Numbered from the stretch's first letter, positions 33,877 through 42,317 are shown. The stretch: 47,668 bases of DNA from an uncultured bacterium (GCA_905215405.1 CAJMQE010000021.1:1-47668), one strand, 5' to 3'. Numbers and translations are program-made. The notes: generated by a model not told the origin, from the letters alone.

Positions 33877-33962
33877 AACAAAAATCTTACGCGTAAAAGA
33901 GACTTATCGAATTTTAGAAAGTTACATATATAGCAAGTTAGAATGATAGCAATATTTAATAG

Positions 33963-33989
33963 GACCATCCTTCGGGATGGTCTTTTTTT
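33963..33989 (+). terminator. Terminator after the lactonase-like gene
   Basis: GACCATCC and GGATGGTC pair around a TTCG tetraloop and are followed by seven T. In the rest of the 340-base gap before the next gene I see only an inverted repeat, TCCTA at 34167 and TAGGA at 34181, and a possible TATAAT at 34133. Confidence 0.9.
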
Positions 33990-34166
33990 ATTAACAGGTG
34001 ATAGAAGAACCGTGCCATATGTAGGAATGGTACCTGGTATTTGTAAAGTTAGAGCATCTCGTTGGTTATAGATTGGAATTTATAACAGGCTATCAGTTTC
34101 CTGAATTAACACCTTTTAGAAGAATCTGGTAATATAATAACAGAAGCAAACAAGTAAACAATTTAA

Positions 34167-34185
34167 TCCTACTATAAACATAGGA
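34167..34185 (+). promoter_or_regulatory. Possible operator upstream of the sulfhydrylase gene
   Basis: TCCTA at 34167-34171 and TAGGA at 34181-34185 form a dyad around nine bases, about 32 bases ahead of the gene and downstream of a TATAAT at 34133-34138. A CymR-like sulfur regulator is a guess from the ATAGGAA half-site; no S-box or T-box is seen. Confidence 0.3.
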
Positions 34186-34217
34186 AAACTAATAATAGAA
34201 AAGCGGAGGTATTTATT

Positions 34218-35513
34218 ATGAGCAAAGAGAGAAGTTACAGATTTGAGACCAAACAGATTCACGTAGGACAGGAAACACCGGATGCAGTAACAGACGCAAG
34301 AGCAGTACCAATTTATCAGACATCATCCTATGTATTTCACAATTCTGCACATGCAGCAGACCGTTTCGGACTGAGAGATGCAGGAAATATTTATGGAAGA
34401 CTGACAAACCCAACAGAAGATGTATTTGAGCAGAGAATCGCAGCACTTGAAGGTGGTGTGGCAGCATTGGCAGTCGGTTCTGGTGCGGCAGCAGTTTCAT
34501 ATACAATAGAAAATCTTGCAATTAATGGAGATCACATCGTAGCAGCAAAAAATATTTATGGTGGAACATACAACCTTCTGGCACATACACTTGTTGATTA
34601 TGGTATTACAACAACATTTGTTGATCCACTCGATCCACAGGCATTTGAAAATGCAATTCAAGAAAATACAAAAGCACTCTACATAGAAACACTGGGGAAT
34701 CCAAATTCTGAAGTGGTTGATATCGAGGCAATTGCTAAGATCGCCCATGCACATCAGATTCCACTGGTCATTGATAACACATTTGGAACACCTTATCTGA
34801 TCAGACCAATTGAATATGGAGCTGATATCGTAGTACATTCTGCAACGAAGTTCATCGGTGGACACGGTACAACAATTGGCGGCGTTATCGTTGACAGTGG
34901 TAAGTTCGACTGGAAAGCATCAGGCAAGTTCCCACAGCTGACTCAGCCAAATCCAAGTTATCATGGCATCAGTTTTGCTGACGCAGCAGGTCCAGCTGCA
35001 TTTGTAACAAGAATCAGAGCAATTCTGCTTCGTGATACAGGTGCTACACTCTCACCTATCCATTCCTTTATCTTCCTGCAGGGACTGGAGACATTGTCAC
35101 TAAGAGTAGAACGTCACGTAGAAAATACTTTAAAAGTAATTGATTTCCTTTCAAAACAGCCACTGGTTGAAAAAATCAATCATCCAGCAGTTTCACAGGA
35201 TCCGGAACAGCAGCGTCTTTACCACAAATATTTTCCAAATGGTGGTGGCTCTATTTTCACATTCGAAATCAAAGGGGATGCGAAAAAAGCGCAGGAATTT
35301 ATCGATCATCTGCAGCTGTTTTCACTTCTTGCCAATGTGGCAGATGTAAAGTCTCTTGTTATTCATCCAGCTTCTACAACACATGCAGAGCTCAATGAAA
35401 AAGAACTTGCAGAACAGGGAATTAAGCCAAATACGATTCGTCTGTCCATCGGTACAGAAAATATTCAGGATATTATTGAAGATCTTGATGAGGCATTCCA
35501 GGCAGTAAAGTAA
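34218..35513 (+). CDS. metY: O-acetylhomoserine sulfhydrylase (PLP-dependent)
   Basis: A 431-residue enzyme of the Cys/Met metabolism PLP family. It joins O-acetylhomoserine with sulfide or methanethiol. The start RFETKQIHVGQETPDAVTDARAVPIYQTSSY is the classic N-terminus, and the PLP lysine lies in VVHSATKFIGGHGT (near residue 211). The full length of about 430 separates it from the shorter (380-400) cystathionine enzymes. AGCGGAGG precedes the ATG. It is a lone gene with its own promoter and a strong terminator; a sulfur-control site is possible but not proven. Confidence 0.93.
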   Translation: MSKERSYRFETKQIHVGQETPDAVTDARAVPIYQTSSYVFHNSAHAADRFGLRDAGNIYGRLTNPTEDVFEQRIAALEGGVAALAVGSGAAAVSYTIENLAINGDHIVAAKNIYGGTYNLLAHTLVDYGITTTFVDPLDPQAFENAIQENTKALYIETLGNPNSEVVDIEAIAKIAHAHQIPLVIDNTFGTPYLIRPIEYGADIVVHSATKFIGGHGTTIGGVIVDSGKFDWKASGKFPQLTQPNPSYHGISFADAAGPAAFVTRIRAILLRDTGATLSPIHSFIFLQGLETLSLRVERHVENTLKVIDFLSKQPLVEKINHPAVSQDPEQQRLYHKYFPNGGGSIFTFEIKGDAKKAQEFIDHLQLFSLLANVADVKSLVIHPASTTHAELNEKELAEQGIKPNTIRLSIGTENIQDIIEDLDEAFQAVK

Positions 35514-35576
35514 TTCATCGACCAGAATAGATTATAGGTATATAAATATTATAGGTATATAAATATAAATACTGAT

Positions 35577-35625
35577 AAAAAGAGCGGTAATGCAGAGAAT
35601 AATCTCTGTAATACCGCTCTTTTTG
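35577..35625. terminator. Strong bidirectional terminator between metY and the GH43 gene
   Basis: AAAAGAGCGGTA and TACCGCTCTTTT form a long stem extended by GCAGAGA with TCTCTGT around a short loop. T-runs flank it on both strands. It separates two convergent genes. Confidence 0.92.
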
Positions 35626-35662
35626 ATAAGATAGATGTGAATAAATGGATAAATTCAGGATC

Positions 35663-37222
35663 CTACAATTTGTAATTGACGTCCGGGTTGATTTTTAATT
35701 CGATCTGATCCAGAAATACACCAGTTCCATTTTCTGCAAATAGAGAGAAAAGCGTACCTGTGAATGTCATAGTACGTGTTCCTTCCGTGCTAAGTCCGGC
35801 ATTATCACCAGCACCAATCAAGATATATGTCGAGTCTGCCATGCCCTCAGTCGAAATACGATAGTAGAACTGATAATTTACCCGGTCGGTTATGTTCTTA
35901 AAATCGACTTTGCCCTTGCATGTGGCTGGAAGTGGAATTCTTTTTAGCTCCACACCCAAATCGTGTATATGTTTATAAAAACCAATAAATTTCTGGCCAT
36001 TGTCATTGCCAATATAAATATCATAGTGGTAATCATTGTTGTAATAAGCGCAAATACCGCACCGGGCAGCATCTGATTGTTCAATGGACAGACTTGTCTG
36101 TAATGTTGTAGTGAACTGTGGCTGTGGAATACTCAGAATGACAGGAGAAGCACCGGGTTCGTTGATCGTAATAGGACTGCCATTTAAAATGCATTGTCTG
36201 TTTTTGCCATCGATATGAAATCGAGTAGGATCGGGATTGCGCGTAAAGAAAAAGTGTGGATCCAGTTCACCACTGGAAAAGTTCCAGGTAAGATCATGGT
36301 GGACTGGAAGCGGTTCTTCTGGAAGCGGACCATTCATCTGCAGTTCTACAGTGCCATTTTGACTGTTGCCGACCAGAGGCCAGCCATCCTGATTCCAGGT
36401 TACAGGAGCAAGGAAAGTTTCCCGCCCAAGATTATGTAGCAGAGCATGGCTGAAACGCCTGATGCCCAGAAATACCATCCACCAGTTTCCGTTTTTATCA
36501 TCTACGATGTCAGCGTGCCCAGTGGCTTGTATTTCGCTTTTTTTGTATTCCTTATGCGACAATATGGGATTGTGTGGACAAGGCGTATATGGGCCCCATA
36601 CGCTCGCTGAACGCTGTATCGTCTCTCTATGTGCATACTCGGTTCCACCTTCGGCAATCATTAGGTAGTAAAAACCATCTTTTTTGTAAATGTGGGGACC
36701 CTCGGCGCACTGTCCACCACATCCCTGACTGATGATTTTCTTCTCGGAAAGAATGGTTCCAGCGTCCGGGTCGATCTGAAATGCGACAATTCCACGTACG
36801 CCATCAATTCTTCCGGTAGAACAGTAGTAGCAGACATCATTTTCATCCCAGAACAGGGATGGATCAATACCACCTTGATCGATCCAGACAGGATCTGACC
36901 ATTCCCCGTAAATATCCCTGGTATGTACAATGAAATTTCCACGGTCTGTCACATTGGTCGTGATCATATAGAAACACCCATTATGATACCGGATAGTCGG
37001 TGCATAGATACCTCCGGAATTTCGGCATCCATCAAGTTCCAGTTGTGTCCTTCTTGTCAAACAGTGTCCGATCAGTTCCCAGTTAACAAGATTTGTACTG
37101 TGGTAAATTGGTACACCTGGAAAAAATTCAAACGAAGAATTGACCAGATAAAAGTCATTTCCAACACGGCAGATGCTTGGATCCGGATGATAGCCGGGGA
37201 TTATTGGATTTGTATAGTTCAT
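35663..37222 (-). CDS. Glycoside hydrolase family 43 protein, beta-xylosidase-like
   Basis: A 519-residue protein. The five-bladed GH43 domain (about 1-310) has the base Asp in YHPDPSICRVGNDFYLV, the pKa-modulating Asp in QGGIDPSLFWD and the acid Glu in CAEGPHIYKKDGFYYLMIAEGG. A C-terminal beta-sandwich (about 320-515) is of the kind found in XynB-like GH43 xylosidases and arabinofuranosidases. There is no signal peptide, so it acts on imported oligosaccharides. GGGAGG precedes the ATG. The gene stands alone, without a transporter, and has a dyad operator 48 bases upstream. Confidence 0.9.
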   Translation of the reverse strand: MNYTNPIIPGYHPDPSICRVGNDFYLVNSSFEFFPGVPIYHSTNLVNWELIGHCLTRRTQLELDGCRNSGGIYAPTIRYHNGCFYMITTNVTDRGNFIVHTRDIYGEWSDPVWIDQGGIDPSLFWDENDVCYYCSTGRIDGVRGIVAFQIDPDAGTILSEKKIISQGCGGQCAEGPHIYKKDGFYYLMIAEGGTEYAHRETIQRSASVWGPYTPCPHNPILSHKEYKKSEIQATGHADIVDDKNGNWWMVFLGIRRFSHALLHNLGRETFLAPVTWNQDGWPLVGNSQNGTVELQMNGPLPEEPLPVHHDLTWNFSSGELDPHFFFTRNPDPTRFHIDGKNRQCILNGSPITINEPGASPVILSIPQPQFTTTLQTSLSIEQSDAARCGICAYYNNDYHYDIYIGNDNGQKFIGFYKHIHDLGVELKRIPLPATCKGKVDFKNITDRVNYQFYYRISTEGMADSTYILIGAGDNAGLSTEGTRTMTFTGTLFSLFAENGTGVFLDQIELKINPDVNYKL

Positions 37223-37269
37223 AGTTACCTCCCTTAATTTATAGATTTACAAAGAAACATGCTTTTGAT

Positions 37270-37290
37270 TTGTGTAAGTTTTTCACACAA
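37270..37290 (-). promoter_or_regulatory. Dyad operator upstream of the GH43 gene
   Basis: TTGTGT and ACACAA form perfect 6-bp arms around nine bases. On the minus strand it lies downstream of a possible TAGAAA/TATATT promoter and about 48 bases before the GH43 start, where a bound repressor could act as a roadblock. The remaining 200 bases towards sigG show no clear element. Confidence 0.4.
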
Positions 37291-37491
37291 TTTAATGCCT
37301 GCCTATAATATAGGGCAAACAGGAAATTATTTCTAATGAAAAAAATTGAATCTTATTGAAACTACAGAAAAACTGCGGTGAGGAGTCCATAAGGACATCA
37401 CTTAAGAGTGGAAATGGAAACTTATAACAGTATAAATATGACGCAGAGGGCAATCATTAACTTGTAGAATTTTTTTCGAGGAGGTTAACTG

Positions 37492-38268
37492 ATGGCTGTC
37501 TATAAAGTAGAGATTTGTGGAGTTAATACAGCAACTTTGCCGCTTCTTAAAAATGATGAAAAGGAGGAATTATTTAAAAGGGTACTAAAAGGAGATAAGA
37601 AGGCAAGAGAATTGTATATTAAGGGGAATTTACGACTGGTTTTAAGTGTAATTCAGAGATTTTCAGGAAACGGGGAAAATGTAGATGATCTTTTTCAGAT
37701 CGGCTGTGTAGGTCTGATCAAGGCAATTGATAATTTTGATATTACGCAGGGGGTTAAGTTTTCAACCTATGCAGTTCCAATGATCATAGGTGAAATCAGA
37801 AGGTATATGCGTGATAACAATTCAATCCGTGTCAGCAGATCACTGCGGGATACGGCCTACAAAGCAATTTATGCCAAAGAAAATCTGATGAAAAAGAATC
37901 AGAAAGAGCCAACGGTTATGGAGATTGCGTCAGAGATCGGTATGTCAAAGGAAGATGTAGTGATGGCAATGGATGCGATCCAGACACCGATGTCACTGTA
38001 TGAACCTGTTTTCTCAGAGGGTGGAGATACCCTTTATGTAATGGATCAGGTCAGTGACAAAAAGGACCACGAAGATAACTGGATACAGAAAATCTCCCTC
38101 AGAGAGGCTGTAAAGCGTCTTTCTGAAAGAGAAAAAAATATTATTACCCTTCGTTTCTTTGAGGGGAAAACCCAGATGGAAGTAGCAGAGGAAGTGGGGA
38201 TATCACAGGCACAGGTCAGCAGACTGGAAAAATGTGCATTGAAATCCATGCGATCCTATCTTTCATAA
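37492..38268 (+). CDS. sigG: RNA polymerase sporulation sigma factor SigG
   Basis: A 258-residue late forespore sigma factor. It begins with the SigG-specific YKVEICGVNTATLPLL. Regions 2.1-2.4 lie in NLRLVLSVIQRFSGNGENVDDLFQIG and GVKFSTYAVPMIIGEIRRYMRD, and region 4 in LSEREKNIITLRFFEGKTQMEVAEEVGISQAQVSRLE. TCGAGGAGG precedes the ATG. In Bacillus sigG follows spoIIGA and sigE; neither is adjacent here within the window. I could not make out a clear SigF/SigG-type promoter upstream. Confidence 0.96.
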   Translation: MAVYKVEICGVNTATLPLLKNDEKEELFKRVLKGDKKARELYIKGNLRLVLSVIQRFSGNGENVDDLFQIGCVGLIKAIDNFDITQGVKFSTYAVPMIIGEIRRYMRDNNSIRVSRSLRDTAYKAIYAKENLMKKNQKEPTVMEIASEIGMSKEDVVMAMDAIQTPMSLYEPVFSEGGDTLYVMDQVSDKKDHEDNWIQKISLREAVKRLSEREKNIITLRFFEGKTQMEVAEEVGISQAQVSRLEKCALKSMRSYLS

Positions 38269-38275
38269 ATAAAAA

Positions 38276-38318
38276 AACTGTACCGAATACGCATAAAAAT
38301 AGCAGATTCGGTACAGTT
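38276..38318. terminator. Bidirectional terminator between sigG and thiT
   Basis: AACTGTACCGAAT and ATTCGGTACAGTT form a 13-bp stem around a 17-base loop, with A-rich sequence on the left and T-rich sequence on the right. It separates convergent genes. Confidence 0.88.
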
Positions 38319-38335
38319 ATTTCTTAAGTAAGAAT

Positions 38336-38905
38336 TTATTCGTTCGCAAGTTTTTTGATATTGATGATCGCATCTCTTACGGAAGGTACTGAGATCACAA
38401 GTATGGTCAGAAGAGCTTCTGTGAGTATATAAGAACCATTATAGACAATTGGGTACACGATAGAGAGCGTCTTTGGAAAATTAGCTGGCATATAGGACAT
38501 CCAAAACAGATAGCCACCGATGGATACAAAGAACAGACGACCCAGAATCGAAATCAAATATCCAGTGATCAGTCCGTTCTTGCGATTGCAGAAGAATCCG
38601 GTAAGACCAAGTGACATAAATGGGAATATGTAGTCAAAAAGAACCTGAAATGGATTGACGATATAACTGCCGCCATCCTGAAAAAGCTGGAGCAGACCAT
38701 AGGCAAGTCCGGCGCATAAGCCTGCTTTCGGACCATAAAAATACCCTACTAACGAAATGAGCAGCATACTGCAGAGGGTAATGGAACCGCCCCATGGCAT
38801 GGCCCATATTTTAATGTAGGATGCAGCAAAGGCAAGTGCAATGGAAACAGCTGAAAATACCAGACACTTGGTACCTTTGTGCATTCTGCGGTTTAATGGA
38901 ATCAT
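38336..38905 (-). CDS. thiT: Thiamine-specific ECF transporter S component
   Basis: A 189-residue membrane protein with about six TM helices. The segment MPWGGSITLCSMLLISLVGYFYGPKAGL and the following GLAYGLLQLFQDGGSYIVNPFQVLFDYIFPF match the thiamine-binding ThiT family. It needs the shared EcfA/A'/T module, which is not in the window. The frame is open to 39001, but ATG 38905 has AAAGGAGG at a good distance. I looked for a TPP riboswitch in the leader and did not find its conserved CTGAGA element. Confidence 0.88.
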   Translation of the reverse strand: MIPLNRRMHKGTKCLVFSAVSIALAFAASYIKIWAMPWGGSITLCSMLLISLVGYFYGPKAGLCAGLAYGLLQLFQDGGSYIVNPFQVLFDYIFPFMSLGLTGFFCNRKNGLITGYLISILGRLFFVSIGGYLFWMSYMPANFPKTLSIVYPIVYNGSYILTEALLTILVISVPSVRDAIINIKKLANE

Positions 38906-38936
38906 GATATACGTTCCTCCTTTATTTACTATGAAA

Positions 38937-38965
38937 AATATACAATTATATGGAAGAATAGTCAA
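38937..38965 (-). promoter_or_regulatory. Promoter of thiT
   Basis: On the minus strand TTGACT (38965-38960) and TATATT (38942-38937) are 17 bases apart. The start point would be about 25 bases before the thiT start codon, which leaves no room for a leader riboswitch. Confidence 0.72.
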
Positions 38966-39074
38966 GTGCAGGAAACGTGCGCCTGGGAGTGTAACACCCA
39001 TAAAAAGAGTGCATAAGATAACATAAGAAGAAAAGTACTACAGGTCTGTTATGTAGCCGGATGCAGGTGAAATT

Positions 39075-39332
39075 ATGCGGATATGTGAGCTCAGAAATAA
39101 GGAAGTTATCAATACAAAAGATTGTAAAATACTGGGGTTCGTCTGTGATGTTGATTTTGACCCATGCACAGGTTGTGTCATTGCACTGATCGTGCCGGGA
39201 CCAGCCAGAATATGTGGTTTTTTGGGACGTGAAGTGGAATATGTAGTCCCATTTAAAAGTGTTGTCAATATTGGTCCTGATGTCGTGTTGGTGGATGTTT
39301 GTGTCGAAAAAATTGTAAGTAAGTGTGTATAA
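39075..39332 (+). CDS. YlmC/YmxH-family sporulation protein (PRC-barrel)
   Basis: An 85-residue PRC-barrel protein starting MRICELRNKEVINTKDCKILGFVCDVDFDPCTGCVIALIVPG. This pattern of a short beta-barrel with a LxxKEVIN motif is the YlmC/YmxH family, genes often located near sporulation loci. The molecular role is not known. The sequence is rich in Cys for its size. It lies near sigG, with thiT on the opposite strand between them. Confidence 0.85.
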   Translation: MRICELRNKEVINTKDCKILGFVCDVDFDPCTGCVIALIVPGPARICGFLGREVEYVVPFKSVVNIGPDVVLVDVCVEKIVSKCV

Positions 39333-39387
39333 CAGGTAAAAATACAGGAAAAATGAGGCTTTCGTGCATAAAATGCGGATAAAACTA

Positions 39388-39416
39388 TTGACCACTTTCC
39401 AATATTAAATTATACT
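39388..39416 (+). promoter_or_regulatory. Promoter of nrdR
   Basis: TTGACC at 39388-39393 and TATACT at 39411-39416 are 17 bases apart. The leader of about 95 bases holds a hairpin with GCCCGG at 39430-39435 and CCGGGC at 39466-39471; its function is unclear. Confidence 0.6.
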
Positions 39417-39519
39417 TAAGGAGTTATCAGCCCGGATGCAGGGAAATACTGATGATTACAGTGTCCCGGGCAATCAGGATAGCAAAATAATAAGTTAGAA
39501 AATATATGGAGGTGGTAGT

Positions 39520-39966
39520 TTGAAGTGTCCATATTGTGCAAATGAGAATACGCGAGTAATCGATTCCAGACCGACAGACGACAGTTCGATAAGAAGAAGA
39601 CGTCAGTGCGATGAATGTGGGAGAAGATTCACCACGTATGAAAAAGTAGAAATGATGCCAATGATGGTAATCAAAAAGGATAACAACAGAGAGCCATATA
39701 ACAGAGAAAAACTTGTGGCCGGGATTGTTCGTTCCTGCCACAAACGTCCTGTTTCCATGAATGAGATAAATGCACTTGTTGATGAAATTGAAACTAAGAT
39801 CTTTAATATGGCAGAAAAAGAGATCCCTACAACTTCGATCGGTGAAATTGTTATGGACAAGCTCAAAGATCTTGATGCAGTGGCCTATGTCAGATTTGCA
39901 TCTGTTTACAGGGAGTTCAAGGATGTAAATACATTTATGGATGAACTTAAAAAGATTCTCAAATAG
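39520..39966 (+). CDS. nrdR: Transcriptional regulator NrdR
   Basis: A 148-residue repressor of ribonucleotide reductase genes. It carries the zinc ribbon MKCPYCANENTRVIDSRP to CDECGRRFTTYEKVE (residues 1-40) and an ATP-cone domain (about 48-138, with KKDNNREPYNREKLVAGI). The start codon is TTG at 39520, directly supported by GGAGGTGG six bases upstream and by the invariant MKCPYC start. No NrdR box or nrd gene is visible in the window. Confidence 0.96.
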   Translation: MKCPYCANENTRVIDSRPTDDSSIRRRRQCDECGRRFTTYEKVEMMPMMVIKKDNNREPYNREKLVAGIVRSCHKRPVSMNEINALVDEIETKIFNMAEKEIPTTSIGEIVMDKLKDLDAVAYVRFASVYREFKDVNTFMDELKKILK

Positions 39967-39984
39967 AGACTCTTTTTGTTCTTT

Positions 39985-40030
39985 CTTCTTGAAAATGAGG
40001 CTGCATGATTGCAGTCTCATTTTCAAGAAG
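39985..40030. terminator. Long hairpin after nrdR
   Basis: CTTCTTGAAAATGAG at 39985-39999 and CTCATTTTCAAGAAG at 40016-40030 pair perfectly, with an inner CTGCA/TGCAG stem. There is no T-run after it, so it is an unusual terminator or an RNA stability element. Confidence 0.5.
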
Positions 40031-40088
40031 AAAGGCAACAATGGGAAGGCCAAAGAACAAAAATTAAAGTAATGGGAGAGAATGAATT

Positions 40089-40601
40089 TTGTTTCAGACA
40101 TTTTACCCGGGCGAATATCTAGATTCGACCTATGTGATAGATTTTGAAAAAATGTACAGAGAAGGTTACCGTGGAATAATCTTTGATATTGATAATACAC
40201 TGGTCGAGCATGGAGTGCCCGCAGATGACCGTGCGATAGCACTGTTTGAAAAATTGCGTGCGATAGGATTCCAGACCTGTGCAATCTCCAATAATCAGGA
40301 ACCAAGGGTACAGCCGTTCGCAAAAAAGGTTAAGACGATGTATGTCAGCAATGCCCATAAGCCTTCTACAAAGAATTATCTGAAGGCGTGCCAGATGATG
40401 GGGACGACAATTGACAATACCTTTTTTGTTGGAGACCAGCTTTTTACCGATGTATGGGGAGCGAACAGAGCAAAGATCCGTACGATTCTGGTAAAACCGA
40501 TCAACAAAAAAGAAGAGATTCAGATCGTATTGAAACGTTATCTGGAGAGAATTGTGCTTCATTTCTATAAAAAGCAACAGGCAAAGAAAACAGGAAAGTA
40601 A
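40089..40601 (+). CDS. YqeG-family HAD IIIA-type phosphatase
   Basis: A 170-residue HAD phosphatase of the YqeG family. The nucleophile loop is FDIDNTLVEHG (DxDxT), motif II is in CAISNN, motif III includes the HKPSTKN lysine, and FVGDQLFTDVWGAN supplies the acidic motif IV. The start is TTG 40089 with GGGAGAG about nine bases upstream. In Bacillus yqeG is followed by yqeH and aroE; here yqeH is absent and a repeat array separates yqeG from aroE. The substrate is unknown. Confidence 0.88.
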   Translation: MFQTFYPGEYLDSTYVIDFEKMYREGYRGIIFDIDNTLVEHGVPADDRAIALFEKLRAIGFQTCAISNNQEPRVQPFAKKVKTMYVSNAHKPSTKNYLKACQMMGTTIDNTFFVGDQLFTDVWGANRAKIRTILVKPINKKEEIQIVLKRYLERIVLHFYKKQQAKKTGK

Positions 40602-40693
40602 TCAGTTGAAAATAGAACCGACAGAATATAGACCAGACAGAATATGGTAACAAAACTGATCATTAGAACTGTGAATGTAAGAAGAAACTGGCA

Positions 40694-40812
40694 GCAGGAA
40701 AATGTATCATAAAGTAGCAGAAAAATGTATCATGACAGTAGTAGAAAAATGTATCATAGCAATAGCAGAAGAATGTATCATAACAGTAGCAGGAAAAATG
40801 TATTATAGCAGC
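40694..40812. repeat. 24-nt tandem repeat, five units
   Basis: Units begin at 40694 (23 nt), 40717, 40741, 40765 and 40789. The consensus, in two parts, is GCAGAAAAATGTATCA followed by TAACAGTA. The array fills most of the 311-base gap between the YqeG-type gene and aroE. Frames through it on the minus strand encode a repetitive Tyr/Cys/Phe peptide that I consider spurious. No gene is seen in this gap. Confidence 0.85.
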
Positions 40813-40912
40813 AACTAGGAAAAGATGGCTGGTGAGCAATGACCGGTCAGAAGTAATGGAACAGGTTAAGAGCAGACAGAAGTGAAAATTCTGACAGAAA
40901 GTAGGGACAGAT

Positions 40913-41800
40913 ATGAAAGAAATAAAAGGAACTACAAGAGTATGCGGTCTGATCGGAAATCCAGTGGGACACTCTATATCACCACTGATCCATAATACGA
41001 TTGCAGAGCTTGAAGACATACAGCTGGCTTACGTAACTTTTCAGGTAGAGAAGGAAAATGTAGCGAAGGCAGTTGAGGGAGCCTATGCATTGAATATTCA
41101 GGGCTTAAATGTAACGGTACCCCATAAGAATTCAGTTATTTCAACACTGACAGATATCGATCCAATTGCAAGGAGCATTGGTGCGGTTAATACACTGGTG
41201 AGAACGAAGGATGGGTATAAGGGATATAATACGGATATCCTTGGATTTCACAGGGAACTTACAGAAGCAGGCATTACATTAAAAGATCAGGAAGTCATCA
41301 TACTCGGTGCCGGTGGTGCGGCAAGGGCAATTGCCTTTCTTTGTGGACAGGAGCAGGTCGCGAAGCTCTGGATTTTGAATCGTACTGTTGAGAAGGCAAA
41401 GAACATTGCGGATGCTGTAAATGAGACATTTAAAAGACCCTGTGCAGAGGCATTGCCACTGGCAGAATATCAGAAACTGGCTGGCAGACAATACATAACG
41501 ATACAGACAACAAGTGTCGGACTGCATCCGCATGATGAGGAAGCGGTAATTGATGAGGAAGCCTTTTATAAAATGGTTTCTGTCGGAATCGACATTATTT
41601 ATAACCCAGCTAAGACAAAATTTATGAAATATGTGGAAAAACAGAACAAAAAGGCGTATAATGGATTGAAAATGCTGTTGTACCAGGGCGTTAGCGCATT
41701 TGAATTGTGGAATAACATGAAAGTTAGCGATGAAGTGATAACTGAAGTGTACAAAGCGATGAAAAAGGAGCTGGGAATCATTGAGCAGTCTGAACAATAA
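40913..41800 (+). CDS. aroE: Shikimate dehydrogenase
   Basis: A 295-residue NADPH-dependent enzyme of the shikimate pathway. The substrate-binding GNPVGHSISPLIHNT and NVTVPHKNSV (with the catalytic Lys) and the nucleotide-binding GAGGAARAIAFL are complete. It begins ATG 40913 after AGTAGGGA. Its 3' end overlaps the TTG start of aroK by 20 nt, giving a compact aroE-aroK-aroQ unit. Confidence 0.96.
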   Translation: MKEIKGTTRVCGLIGNPVGHSISPLIHNTIAELEDIQLAYVTFQVEKENVAKAVEGAYALNIQGLNVTVPHKNSVISTLTDIDPIARSIGAVNTLVRTKDGYKGYNTDILGFHRELTEAGITLKDQEVIILGAGGAARAIAFLCGQEQVAKLWILNRTVEKAKNIADAVNETFKRPCAEALPLAEYQKLAGRQYITIQTTSVGLHPHDEEAVIDEEAFYKMVSVGIDIIYNPAKTKFMKYVEKQNKKAYNGLKMLLYQGVSAFELWNNMKVSDEVITEVYKAMKKELGIIEQSEQ

Positions 41801-42317
41801 TATTGTTCTCATTGGATTCATGGGATGTGGTAAGACCACTCTGGGTCAGTGGATATCACAGAATGCAGGAATGACTTACTGTGATACGGATGAATTTATT
41901 GAGAACAGGGAAAAAAGAGAGATCAAAGAAATTTTTGCAACTGATGGCGAAGCATATTTCCGTGAGCTTGAAACAGAAACACTCAAAGAGCTGAACGGCA
42001 GACTTAAAAATGCTGTAATTTCCGTTGGTGGCGGCATGCCGGTAAGGAAAGAAAACAGGCAGCTGTTAAAGCAGCTGGGACACGTGGTATATCTTCGAAC
42101 AAGACAGGATACACTACTTTACAGGCTTAGTAATGATAACAAGCGTCCGCTGCTTGCAGGTGGAGATATGAAAGCAAAGATTGAAAAACTGATGGAAGAC
42201 AGAGAGGATATCTATAACGGGATCGCTGATATTGTGGCAGATACCGATGATAAATCAATGGATCAGATCTACAATCATATTGAAAACCGGATGATTGAGT
42301 TAAGTGACATATCATAA
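41781..42317 (+). CDS. aroK: Shikimate kinase
   Basis: A 178-residue kinase that phosphorylates shikimate. The P-loop is GFMGCGKTT (near residue 12), the shikimate-binding Asp and Arg lie in CDTDEFIE and EAYFRELE, and GGGMPV is in the following loop. The start is TTG 41781, with AAAAAGGAG upstream; it overlaps aroE by 20 nt. A rare start codon may lower its translation relative to its neighbours. Confidence 0.95.
   Translation: MSSLNNNIVLIGFMGCGKTTLGQWISQNAGMTYCDTDEFIENREKREIKEIFATDGEAYFRELETETLKELNGRLKNAVISVGGGMPVRKENRQLLKQLGHVVYLRTRQDTLLYRLSNDNKRPLLAGGDMKAKIEKLMEDREDIYNGIADIVADTDDKSMDQIYNHIENRMIELSDIS

Noticed and set aside
33990..34217. S-box (SAM) riboswitch or T-box ahead of metY
   Set aside because: Neither the S-box core nor the T-box GGGTGG(N)ACC element is present. 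Only a small TCCTA/TAGGA dyad is visible.
38906..39060. TPP riboswitch ahead of thiT
   Set aside because: I looked for the conserved CTGAGA and the matching 3' elements and did not find them; the predicted promoter also leaves too little leader.
39427..40323. 298-residue open frame on the minus strand
   Set aside because: It runs opposite nrdR and the yqeG-type gene, both of which have clear family motifs. The translated product is Cys/His/Phe-rich with no domain and crosses a terminator-like hairpin.
40694..40812. Possible small CRISPR array
   Set aside because: Units are directly adjacent and imperfect, with no unique spacers between them, and no cas genes are nearby. It is a tandem minisatellite.
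40663..41019. 118-residue minus-strand frame with repeated YCYDTFF units
   Set aside because: The repeats come from the 24-nt minisatellite. There is no start signal and the frame runs into the 5' end of aroE on the opposite strand.
41279..41839. 186-residue open frame on the minus strand opposite aroE
   Set aside because: aroE is unmistakable on the plus strand. The reverse product has no recognisable motif or ribosome binding site.
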